NCBI GenBank assembly: GCA_943324725.2 | Contig: CALPMR020000194.1 | Location: forward strand, 1 to 5,731 | Length of the DNA: 5,731 nucleotides | Reading direction: 5' to 3' | Source: Bordetella parapertussis | GTDB lineage: Bacteria; Cyanobacteriota; Cyanobacteriia; PCC-6307; Cyanobiaceae | Shown: positions 1 to 5,731 of the stretch, piece after piece | How the letters are laid out: each line of letters opens with the position of its first letter | Position numbering within the stretch: position 1 is the first letter of the stretch | Made by a program: the position numbers and the translations under genes | The notes under the pieces: model-generated | Seen by the model: the letters and a program-made list of their open reading frames with translations, nothing else | Databases searched by the model: none | Told to the model about the DNA's origin: nothing

Positions 1-312
1 CTCCTTGAGGATCGGGTCGGCACCATTCCAGAGGGCCAGCGAAAAACAGAGGCGGCACTGTTCGTCGCAGAGGCCCAGCAGGCCGTCTTCGCCCCAGCGA
101 TAGACGCGGGAGCGGGCGTGGTCATGGGGAAAGGAGGTCCAGGCGTCGCCGTCGGCGGAGTAGTCCTCCCGCACGGTGCCCCACTGGCGCTCGCTCAGGT
201 AGGTGCCCCAGAGGCCCCACGGCGCCACGTCGTGGTCGCGCTCGGCGATGCGCCGGGTTTCCGAGGGGCTGAGGGTGTCGATCACGTCGGCAGAGACAGA
301 AGCGGTTGTCAC
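1..312 (-). CDS. GH63-like glucosidase / MGH1-like glycoside hydrolase, N-terminal part (truncated by window edge)
   Basis: I translated this by hand from the minus strand; it gives 104 uninterrupted codons from a GTG start at 312 to the window edge. The segment matches the conserved N-terminus of large bacterial proteins annotated as glucosidases of the GH63 / mannosyl-oligosaccharide-glucosidase type, usually near 900 residues. Recognisable blocks are [18 protein letters not shown] (about 35-52), HDHARSR (63-69), RWGEDGL (72-78) and ALWNG (93-97). GH63-type enzymes hydrolyse alpha-glucosidic bonds, and related clades act on glucosylglycerate or mannosylglycerate, but the catalytic barrel lies outside the window, so substrate cannot be assigned. 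No signal peptide is visible, which suggests a cytoplasmic enzyme. The GTG overlaps the TGA of the upstream flavoprotein gene (GTGA, 309-312), and GAAGG lies 7 bases before it. Both support this start and translational coupling. Family call is fairly secure; exact activity is unknown. Confidence 0.82.
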   Translation of the reverse strand, partial: MTTASVSADVIDTLSPSETRRIAERDHDVAPWGLWGTYLSERQWGTVREDYSADGDAWTSFPHDHARSRVYRWGEDGLLGLCDEQCRLCFSLALWNGADPILKE

Positions 313-1823
313 AGGGATGCCTTCAGGGCTTCGCCGATGCGCAGGGCGTTGGCGATCACCGTCAGACCGATGCCCACCGAGGGACAGGAGGGCAAGACGC
401 TGGCGTCGACGATCCAGAGGTTGTGCAGCTCATGGCTGCGGCCCTCCAGGTTCACCACCGAGGTGGCCGGATCCGAGCCCATGCGGCAGGTGCCACAGGC
501 ACCGCCGATCACCGACAAGGGCGCCTCACCGCGGGGATGGGTGGGAGCTGCCTTGGCCACCAGGGTGAGGGGATCGGCCTCCACAGCCTTGAGGCTGTCG
601 ATCCAGCGGTAGACGAGGCGATCGTGGGCTTCGCGGTTGTTGGCCGTGTAATGGATCTGCAGCTGGCTGCCCCGCAGCAGCACGCGGTTGTGGGGATCGG
701 GACGCACGGCGCTCATCGCCCACCAGGTGATCGAGCGCGAGGCGAGTTGCTCAATGCCGAAATCGGGCAGCAGTCGGGTCACCAGGGAGAGCACCGGCGG
801 CGATTCGGCGAACAGGGCATCCTGGAGCACCCCACCACCGCTCTGAATCGAGCCGAGTGGGAAGTCGACGTTCTTGTCGCCCCAGTAGAAGTCGGTGATG
901 CCGTGGCTGCGGCTGTAGCGGCCCGAGTTGGCCGCCGCTGCCAGCTGCAGGATTGTGGTCAGCTGGGGCTTCATCAGGTTGCGACCCACCTGGTCGGAAC
1001 CGTTGGCCAGGCCGCGGGCGTGGTGTTCAGTGGCGGAGCGCAGCAGGATTTCCGGGGTGCCGATCGCGCCGGCGGCGAGCACCACCTGATGGCCGCGGAA
1101 CAGCCAGCGCTGGCCGGCGATGTCCACCTCAACGCCGCGCACCTCCTGGCCGCTGGGGTTGACGTGCAGCTGCACCACCCGAGCGTTCTCCTTCACGGTC
1201 ACGCTGGGGCAGGCGCGGGCCGGATCGACGCCGAACAGTTCGGCATCGCCGCTGGGATCAACGGCCGAATCGGACCAGCTCAGGGGCAGGTCGTAGGGAT
1301 GGAGGCCCTGGCGCTCGAGGGCGGCGCGCAGTTCGACCAGGAAGGGCTCCACCGGCCTTGGGGCGGCGGGATAGGCGCTGCTGCGGGCAGGCGCGGTGGG
1401 ATCGGCGCCGGCCACACCGTGGACGCGATAGAGCTGTTCGGCCTGCTCATACCAGGGAGCCAGGTCGGTGTAGCGCAGCTCCCAGTCCGGGGAGTGGCCT
1501 TCCTGCAACTTGACGCCAGTGAACTCCTGTTCGCGCATGCGATCGAGCACGCCGCCCCAGATCTTGGTGTTGCCGCCGATGGCGTGCACCATCTGGGGTG
1601 AGAAGGGATCGCCGTCGGTGCCGAACCATTTTTCATCGGGGTGATAACGCTCCTTGCGGAACAGATCCACCTCGGAGAGGTTCTGGTCGGCCTGGGGCAA
1701 GACGCCACCGCGCTCCAGCAGCAGCACGGAGTGGCCGCCAGCGGCCAGGGTGATCGCCAGCGTGCCGCCGCCGGCGCCGCTGCCGATCAGAATCACGTCG
1801 TAATGGCTGTCATCGATGATCAT
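309..1823 (-). CDS. GMC-family FAD-dependent oxidoreductase with atypical active site
   Basis: This 504-residue flavoprotein has the GMC (glucose-methanol-choline) oxidoreductase layout. The FAD-binding Rossmann motif GSGAGGG is at 14-20 with the ribose-binding Glu at 37 (LLLERGG). The GGNTKIWGG flavin loop is at 83-91, a second FAD contact [11 protein letters not shown] is near 250-260, and the C-terminal block runs from CGTCRMG (443-449) through IVDASVLP (471-478) to the final ANALRIG helix. Overall it resembles the gluconate/sugar-dehydrogenase branch more than choline dehydrogenases. No Sec or Tat signal is present, so it is probably cytoplasmic. Aligned by eye, both catalytic positions are changed: the His three residues before the GT of the C-terminal block is Gly441, and the His/Asn before the last helix is Gly484. 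Oxidation of an alcohol or sugar is therefore not assured. The gene starts 3 bases after ctaE, behind a GGAGAG ribosome site, and overlaps the next gene by 4 bases. It may pass electrons toward the quinone pool or oxidase, but this is inferred from context only. Confidence 0.9.
   Translation of the reverse strand: MIIDDSHYDVILIGSGAGGGTLAITLAAGGHSVLLLERGGVLPQADQNLSEVDLFRKERYHPDEKWFGTDGDPFSPQMVHAIGGNTKIWGGVLDRMREQEFTGVKLQEGHSPDWELRYTDLAPWYEQAEQLYRVHGVAGADPTAPARSSAYPAAPRPVEPFLVELRAALERQGLHPYDLPLSWSDSAVDPSGDAELFGVDPARACPSVTVKENARVVQLHVNPSGQEVRGVEVDIAGQRWLFRGHQVVLAAGAIGTPEILLRSATEHHARGLANGSDQVGRNLMKPQLTTILQLAAAANSGRYSRSHGITDFYWGDKNVDFPLGSIQSGGGVLQDALFAESPPVLSLVTRLLPDFGIEQLASRSITWWAMSAVRPDPHNRVLLRGSQLQIHYTANNREAHDRLVYRWIDSLKAVEADPLTLVAKAAPTHPRGEAPLSVIGGACGTCRMGSDPATSVVNLEGRSHELHNLWIVDASVLPSCPSVGIGLTVIANALRIGEALKASL
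320..324 (-). promoter_or_regulatory. Ribosome binding site deciding the GTG start of the glucosidase gene
   Basis: On the minus strand GAAGG lies 7 bases before the GTG at 312, inside the 3' end of the flavoprotein gene. The good spacing and the GTGA overlap with the upstream stop favour this GTG as the real start. Confidence 0.55.
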
Positions 1824-1826
1824 GGC

Positions 1827-2429
1827 TCAGGCTCTCCAGACATAAAGCAGCACGAACAGGATGATCCAGATCACATCCACGAAGTGCCAGAACAAGGAAG
1901 TGGCTTTCACGCCTTCTTCGCCACCGGTGTAGTTACCCGGGATGAAGGACTTGGTCAGCATCAGCCCCATCAACAGGATGCCCGTGGCCACATGCAGGCC
2001 ATGGAATCCAGTAAGGAGATAGAACGTGCCACCGAAGGTGCCGGAGGTGAAGCCGAACTTGAGTCCGCTCCATTCCACCGCCTGGCCGTAAAGGAAGTAA
2101 GCCCCCATGGCCATGGTCAGCAGCCAGAAACCGCGGAACAGCCAGATCTTCTCCTTGGCCTTGAAGTGTTCCGCCACCACCATCGTCAGTGAGCTGGAGA
2201 CCAGCACCACCGTGTTGATCAGCGGCATGCGCCATTCGAGGCCGTCCACACCGGCGGGCAGCCAGTCGAGGGCGGAGAGACGCAGGATGGCGTAGCCACT
2301 GAAGAACGCCAGAAAGATGACGCTCTCTGAGCACAGAAAGATGATGAAGCCAGTGAGATTGTGACTGGCGTGCTGGCCTTCGCCGTGGCTGGCGGCCTGG
2401 CCGGGAGGGGGGATGGGGGTGCTGGTCAT
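1827..2429 (-). CDS. ctaE: Heme-copper oxidase subunit III (alternative respiratory oxidase, CtaE-II type)
   Basis: Subunit III of an aa3-type heme-copper oxidase, 200 residues. This is the short five-helix form usual in bacteria with a separate ctaE, lacking the first two helices of the seven-helix version. Hydrophobic segments are near 26-49, 69-86, 97-115, 132-158 and 177-198. Family landmarks are the buried Glu in CSESVIF (Glu35), QAVEW (116-120), TGFHGLHV with His143 and His146, and the C-terminal FWHFVDVIWIILF with His182 and Asp185. Subunit III binds lipid and supports proton uptake and enzyme stability; it carries no redox centre. The N-terminus is Pro- and His-rich (His15, 20, 23) before the first helix. 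The ATG shares an ATGA overlap with the ctaD stop (2426-2429), and AAGAGG lies 7 bases upstream, so the start is well supported. The ctaC-ctaD-ctaE order and the CuA-less partner make this the ARTO (cta-II) version, not the CuA-bearing cytochrome c oxidase. Confidence 0.93.
   Translation of the reverse strand: MTSTPIPPPGQAASHGEGQHASHNLTGFIIFLCSESVIFLAFFSGYAILRLSALDWLPAGVDGLEWRMPLINTVVLVSSSLTMVVAEHFKAKEKIWLFRGFWLLTMAMGAYFLYGQAVEWSGLKFGFTSGTFGGTFYLLTGFHGLHVATGILLMGLMLTKSFIPGNYTGGEEGVKATSLFWHFVDVIWIILFVLLYVWRA
1832..1837 (-). promoter_or_regulatory. Ribosome binding site of the GMC flavoprotein gene
   Basis: GGAGAG on the minus strand, 8 bases before the ATG at 1823 and inside the last codons of ctaE. 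It supports the short [11 protein letters not shown]-terminus and independent re-initiation after the ctaE stop. Confidence 0.55.
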
Positions 2430-4102
2430 CGGGTCGCCTCTTGCAGGATGAGCGCTTTCTCGATCTCGGCCTGGTGCTCCACCAGCGGTTCACCACTGCC
2501 GTAGCCGTAGGGGCGACTGATCACGGTGGGCACATGCTCGCCGAAGTTGTCCTCCGGTGGCGGAGAGGGCAGCAACCACTCCAGGCCGATCGCATTCCAG
2601 GGGTTATGGGTGGCGCGCGGACCGCGGGCCCAGGAGCTGATCATGTTGAGCAGGAAGGGGATGATCGAGACACCCAGCAGGAAGGCGCCCAGACTGGCCA
2701 GCACATTCCAGAAGGCGAACTCCGGGTCATAGGAGGAAACCCGGCGCGGCATCCCCATCAGGCCGAGGGGATGCATGGGCAGAAAGTTGAGATTGGCGCC
2801 GACGAAGGTGAGCAGGAAGTGCAGCTTGCCCAGCCCCTCGTAGGGCATGCGACCGGTGAACTTGGGGAACCAGTGATAGATGGCGGCGAAGATGCCCATC
2901 ACGGCGGCGCCGTAGATCACGTAGTGGAAATGCCCGACGACGAAGTACGTATTATTGACGTGAATATCGATCGGCACTGTGGCCAGCATGATGCCGGTGA
3001 TGCCGGAGAACACAAAGTTGATCAAGCCGCCCAGGCAGAACAGCATTGGTGTGGTGAGCTGCAGCTTGCCGCGCCAGATCGTGCCTAGCCAGGCGAACAC
3101 CTTCACACCGGTGGGAACCGCGATCAACATCGTGGTGAACATGAACAGGTTGCGCATCCACTCAGGTACCCCACTTGGGAAGAAGTGGTGTACCCAGACG
3201 ACCAGGCCCAGGCCAACAATGATGAAGGAGGCAAGGCAAACGTAAACATAGCCGAATAATGGCTTGCGCGAATAGACTGGAAAAAGTTCGGAAAAGATGC
3301 CGAACACCGGCAGGATGATCACATAGACAGCTGGGTGTGAATAGAACCAGAAAAAATGTTGGTAAAGCACGGGATCACCGCCCCCTTCAGGCCTGTAGAA
3401 GGAGGTGCCGGCGGTCAGATCCAGCAGCAGCATGATGGCGCCGCCGGTGAGGGCGGGCAGGCCGATCAGCTGCAGGCTCTGGGCAGCCAGGGCCGTCCAG
3501 CAGAACACGGGCATGCGGAAGAAGCCCATGCCCGGGGCGCGCATGCGCAGGATCGTGGTGACGAAATTCACGGCCCCCATGATTGAAGACACGCCCGAAA
3601 GAGCCACGGCCACCAGCCACAGGCCCTGACCGCTGATCAGGTTGCCGAGGGGGTTCTGGATGCTCACCGGCGGATAGGACCACCAGCCGGAGTAAGCAGG
3701 CCCGCCTGGCACAAAGAAGCTGGCGATCAGCAGGCTGCCGAAGATGGGTACCAACCAGAACGCCACGGCATTCAGTCGTGGGAAGGCCATGTCGGGGGCG
3801 CCGATCATGGTGGGGATCAGCAGATTATTGAGCCCGTTGAGAATCGGGAAGATAAACAGGAACAACATGATTGTTCCGTGCATCGTGTAGAGCCCGTTGT
3901 ACACGGTGCGATCGACGAGATCCGAGGCGGGTGTGATTAATTCTCCTCGGATGATCATGGCCAGGAAGCCACCGATCAGAAAAAAGAAGAAGGCCACCAC
4001 GATGTACTGAATGCCAATCACCTTGGCATCGGTGTTGAAGCCGAAGTAGCGGGTCCAGCTTTGGCCTTCTTCTGAATTGACGAGGGGAATCGTGCTGGTC
4101 AT
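2426..4102 (-). CDS. ctaD: Heme-copper oxidase subunit I, A2-type (alternative respiratory terminal oxidase, CtaD-II type)
   Basis: Catalytic subunit I, 558 residues and about twelve membrane helices; it reduces O2 to water at a heme-CuB centre and pumps protons. Visible ligands: low-spin heme His75 (YTMHGT) and His393; high-spin heme His391 (VGHFHYV); CuB His256, His305 and His306 (WVHHFF); and the cross-linking Tyr260 in HPAVY. D-channel residues Asp104 and Asn111 (APDMAFPRLN) and Asn93 are kept, as is K-channel Lys334 (TGVKVFAW). The helix VI Glu of A1 enzymes is absent: the motif is YSHPAVY (254-260), the A2 signature in which Tyr and Ser take its place. Arg453/Arg454 (MPRR) fit the heme-propionate pair. 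The usual His-Asp Mg/Mn ligands are Asn383-Asn384. The C-terminal EWLLPSPPPEDNF block is canonical. It starts 4 bases after ctaC without a well-spaced Shine-Dalgarno, and overlaps ctaE by ATGA. The CuA-less subunit II identifies the enzyme as cyanobacterial ARTO, for which quinol oxidation, and in Synechocystis a role in iron reduction, have been proposed. Confidence 0.96.
   Translation of the reverse strand: MTSTIPLVNSEEGQSWTRYFGFNTDAKVIGIQYIVVAFFFFLIGGFLAMIIRGELITPASDLVDRTVYNGLYTMHGTIMLFLFIFPILNGLNNLLIPTMIGAPDMAFPRLNAVAFWLVPIFGSLLIASFFVPGGPAYSGWWSYPPVSIQNPLGNLISGQGLWLVAVALSGVSSIMGAVNFVTTILRMRAPGMGFFRMPVFCWTALAAQSLQLIGLPALTGGAIMLLLDLTAGTSFYRPEGGGDPVLYQHFFWFYSHPAVYVIILPVFGIFSELFPVYSRKPLFGYVYVCLASFIIVGLGLVVWVHHFFPSGVPEWMRNLFMFTTMLIAVPTGVKVFAWLGTIWRGKLQLTTPMLFCLGGLINFVFSGITGIMLATVPIDIHVNNTYFVVGHFHYVIYGAAVMGIFAAIYHWFPKFTGRMPYEGLGKLHFLLTFVGANLNFLPMHPLGLMGMPRRVSSYDPEFAFWNVLASLGAFLLGVSIIPFLLNMISSWARGPRATHNPWNAIGLEWLLPSPPPEDNFGEHVPTVISRPYGYGSGEPLVEHQAEIEKALILQEATR
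2437..2442 (-). promoter_or_regulatory. Ribosome binding site of ctaE
   Basis: AAGAGG on the minus strand, 7 bases before the ctaE ATG at 2429 and within the last codons of ctaD. With the ATGA overlap it fixes the ctaE start. Confidence 0.6.
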
Positions 4103-4106
4103 GGCC

Positions 4107-5045
4107 TCAGGAGTCGTGGGGGAGGGTGTTGGAACCGGGAACGTTCACCTGAGGGGCAGGAGCGGGACGCACGGTGGCCCAGCCTGGATTGCTCTGCTTC
4201 TGCCGCTTGTCATATTCGCCAACGGCATCACTGAGGCCGCTCTGTAGAGGTTCGGAAGCAGCCTGTTTCAACCAGGATTGGTACGCATCGGCACTTTGTA
4301 CAACCACATCGGCCTGGTTGGTCGCGAACCAGGTGCCGCTGAACTGGGAATCCCTGAGCCGATAGCGACCCTCGCGGGTGGGGGTGAGGGTGAAGTCGAT
4401 CGCCTTGCCGGGAATCACATCCTGCTTGAGCCGGAAGGCTGGGATGTAGAAGCCATGGATCACATCATCGGAGGTGAGCCGGAAGGTGACCGGCTTGTCC
4501 ACTGGTAGATGCAGCTCCGTCGACGAGACCTGGGCATTGGGATAGCGAAACTCCCAGGACCATTGGCGGGCGATCACTTCAATCGATTCGGCCGGCAGAC
4601 GATCGCCCGGGTAGCCGCCCTGCGCCTCAATGGCGTTGTGGGGATGGATGTGCTCCATCGGGCCGAGGATGCCAAGTTCATGGTTGATCCGCATGGCGTA
4701 GATCGCGATGCCCATGACGATGGCCAGGGGAATCAGGGTCCAGATCACCTCCAGTTTGGTGTTGCCCTCGATCGGTTCGGCATCGCTGGTGTCGTATTTC
4801 TCGGCCCGATGCATCAGCACCACCCAGGCGATGACCGACATCACGCCAAGGAAAACGAAGCTGCCCAACCCGGTCTCGAAGCTGAACAGCCCATCCACCA
4901 GGGGAGCGGCATTCGAGGCCTGCACGGGCAGCCAGTGATAGGCCTGGCCGGCCATCCAGACACTGATCAGCACCAGCAGGCCGATCCAGAGGGCCAGGGC
5001 TGCCAGGGCGATGGGTCCGGGGCGGCGCGGGGACGAGGAGGTCAT
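4107..5045 (-). CDS. ctaC: Heme-copper oxidase subunit II lacking the CuA site (ARTO, CtaC-II type)
   Basis: Subunit II, 312 residues. A hydrophobic N-terminal segment (11-32) is followed by two membrane helices (about 55-78 and 97-118) and an external cupredoxin domain. Conserved family features remain: NTKLEVIWTLIP with Glu99 at the K-channel mouth, the aromatic RQWSWEFRYP patch (160-169), and DDVIHGFYIPAFRLKQDVIPG with His197. The CuA loop is ablated: where Cys-x-Glu-x-Cys-x3-His-x2-Met is expected the protein has Asp232, Gln234, Ser236, Phe240 and Asn243. It therefore should not bind binuclear CuA or accept electrons from cytochrome c in the usual way. This loss is the known hallmark of cyanobacterial ARTO and parallels quinol-oxidase subunit II. 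The domain also has a His-rich stretch EHIHPHN (131-137) just after the second helix and a Pro-rich C-terminal tail. No lipobox Cys is seen. It lies 13 bases after the DUF2231 gene, with a pyrimidine-rich leader and no clear ribosome site, and 4 bases before ctaD. Confidence 0.94.
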   Translation of the reverse strand: MTSSSPRRPGPIALAALALWIGLLVLISVWMAGQAYHWLPVQASNAAPLVDGLFSFETGLGSFVFLGVMSVIAWVVLMHRAEKYDTSDAEPIEGNTKLEVIWTLIPLAIVMGIAIYAMRINHELGILGPMEHIHPHNAIEAQGGYPGDRLPAESIEVIARQWSWEFRYPNAQVSSTELHLPVDKPVTFRLTSDDVIHGFYIPAFRLKQDVIPGKAIDFTLTPTREGRYRLRDSQFSGTWFATNQADVVVQSADAYQSWLKQAASEPLQSGLSDAVGEYDKRQKQSNPGWATVRPAPAPQVNVPGSNTLPHDS

Positions 5046-5055
5046 GGGGAAGAAA

Positions 5056-5070
5056 GCCCTAAGGGAGGGC
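5056..5070 (-). other. Short intercistronic hairpin followed by pyrimidine tract
   Basis: The minus-strand RNA can form a perfect 5-bp GC-rich stem (GCCCU / AGGGC) with a 5-base loop, covering the last codons and stop of the DUF2231 gene. It is followed directly by UUUCUUCCCC and then the ctaC AUG. The shape is that of a weak intrinsic terminator, attenuator or mRNA-processing element. A 5-bp stem is short for an efficient terminator, and chance occurrence in G+C-rich DNA is quite possible. Confidence 0.35.
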
Positions 5071-5730
5071 GTTGCGGAGATCGGCCCCGGTGGCCAGGAG
5101 CTGGTCGGCGGTGATGTGGACGCCGAATTCGCCCGCCAACTCGGCTCCGAGGGTGCCGTGCAGGCCGATGACCAGAAACAGGCCGAGGCCCACCAGCAGG
5201 TACAGCCATTGCACCTGGCGCCCCATGTCGCGGCGCCAGAGGAAGCGCTGATAGCCGCGCCAGACCGTCATGGCGATGATCGCCAGCAGGATGGCAACGC
5301 CACCGACGCCATGCAGAAGCATGGTTTCCATGCTCTGCAGGCCGATGGTGCTGGTGACACCGGGGATCGGCACCGCCAGCAGCATCTCGAAGAAACCGGC
5401 CGCCACCGTGAAAAAGCTGACCACGGCGCAGGCCAGCAGGTTGTACCAACCCACGTCGTGGAAGCCGGCCCGGGTGATCGGCAGGGCCAGAAAGCGGAAC
5501 ACCCGCTTTTCAATCGGATAGAGGGCGCCGGCGATGTCGAAGGCGATGGCGATCACGAACAGGCCGATCGTGAAATGGACCAGGGTCGGATGGATCGGCA
5601 GGCTGTAGGGCAGATCGTTGGCACCCAGCCAGCCGGCCAGCTGATGGATCGGCGAGTCGGCCGGCAGGGTGGTGATCTCCAGCAGCAGCTGGGGGTACGC
5701 CACGGCAGGCAGGAGCAGGGGGAAGGCCAT
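5059..5730 (-). CDS. DUF2231-type multi-pass membrane protein, oxidase-associated
   Basis: A 223-residue membrane protein with the DUF2231 look: a HPTLVHFTIGLF segment opening the first core helix, and later helices containing conserved-looking His and Gly. Predicted membrane segments are near 49-70, 95-120, 137-157 and 174-192. Histidines in or at the helices are His47, His52, His140 (MLLHGVGG) and His191 (IGLHGTLGAEL); DUF2231 proteins have no firmly assigned reaction, and I do not assign one. Its place 13 bases upstream of ctaC suggests a role with the oxidase, such as assembly, cofactor delivery or electron transfer. It could also be an unrelated co-transcribed membrane protein. The ATG at 5730 lies one base from the window edge, so the true start may be further upstream. 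If the ATG is correct, the hydrophobic first 18 residues could act as a weak signal or interfacial helix. The gene ends in TAG within the small hairpin described separately. Confidence 0.82.
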   Translation of the reverse strand: MAFPLLLPAVAYPQLLLEITTLPADSPIHQLAGWLGANDLPYSLPIHPTLVHFTIGLFVIAIAFDIAGALYPIEKRVFRFLALPITRAGFHDVGWYNLLACAVVSFFTVAAGFFEMLLAVPIPGVTSTIGLQSMETMLLHGVGGVAILLAIIAMTVWRGYQRFLWRRDMGRQVQWLYLLVGLGLFLVIGLHGTLGAELAGEFGVHITADQLLATGADLRNALP

Positions 5731-5731
5731 C

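Noticed and set aside
46..69. CxxxCxxC arrangement (CDEQCRLC) in the glucosidase fragment, resembling a radical-SAM cluster motif
   Set aside because: It lies in a conserved block of a GH63-type protein, where it aligns with the usual D..xRLCF segment. No other radical-SAM feature is present, so this is coincidence.
306..1601. Long plus-strand open frame of 431 codons opposite the GMC gene
   Set aside because: It is the antisense shadow of a G+C-rich gene. The translation is Gly/His/Gln/Ala-rich with no recognisable domain, while the minus strand encodes a clear flavoprotein.
1641..2192. Plus-strand open frame crossing the GMC/ctaE junction
   Set aside because: Antisense to two well-supported genes; low-complexity His/Gln-rich product with no family resemblance.
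2419..4102. Identical 11-base sequence at the ctaE and ctaD starts (2419-2429 and 4092-4102)
   Set aside because: Both encode the shared N-terminus Met-Thr-Ser-Thr. Too short to infer duplication or a regulatory element.
4509..5114. Plus-strand open frame of 201 codons opposite ctaC
   Set aside because: Antisense shadow of the subunit II gene; composition biased and without motifs.
1..5731. CRISPR array, tRNA/rRNA, insertion sequence or attachment site
   Set aside because: Reading both strands, I saw no tandem spacing, structured RNA, transposase or terminal inverted repeats; almost every base is inside one of the six genes.

Overview
The window is a compact block of six genes, all on the minus strand. 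Read in the direction of transcription (high to low coordinates) they are: a DUF2231-type multi-pass membrane protein; the three core subunits of a heme-copper terminal oxidase (ctaC, ctaD, ctaE); a GMC-family flavoprotein; and the first 104 codons of a GH63-like glucosidase that runs off the left edge. Gaps between genes are 13, 4 and 3 bases, and two junctions are 4-base start/stop overlaps (ATGA and GTGA), so this looks like one polycistronic unit. No intergenic stretch exceeds 13 bases. I see no tRNA, rRNA, CRISPR, insertion sequence or origin. Promoter and terminator of the unit must lie outside the window.

The oxidase is the most informative part. Subunit I has every heme and CuB ligand and the Tyr-Ser-His-Pro helix VI motif of A2-type enzymes. 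Subunit II has lost the CuA site: the Cys-x-Glu-x-Cys-x3-His-x2-Met ligands read Asp-x-Gln-x-Ser-x3-Phe-x2-Asn. Subunit I has also lost the His-Asp pair that normally completes the Mg/Mn site at the subunit I/II interface. Lack of CuA together with this gene set is the published signature of the cyanobacterial alternative respiratory terminal oxidase (ARTO, cta-II set). From this and the high G+C content, the source is most likely a cyanobacterium, perhaps a Synechococcus/Cyanobium-type picocyanobacterium. The genus is inference only.

Layout: 5059-5730 DUF2231 membrane protein (start close to the window edge); 5056-5070 small hairpin followed by a pyrimidine tract, spanning that gene's stop and the ctaC leader; 4107-5045 ctaC; 2426-4102 ctaD; 1827-2429 ctaE; 309-1823 GMC flavoprotein; 1-312 GH63-like glucosidase (5' part only).

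A possible joint function, as inference: a soluble carbohydrate-processing hydrolase and a flavoprotein are co-expressed with an O2-reducing oxidase that cannot take electrons through CuA, plus a His-bearing membrane protein that could mediate electron delivery. Two points make this more than a routine cox operon. The electron entry route of the oxidase is not explained by its sequence, because neither CuA nor the bo3-type quinol residues are evident. The flavoprotein also carries glycine at both positions where GMC enzymes have their catalytic His and His/Asn.
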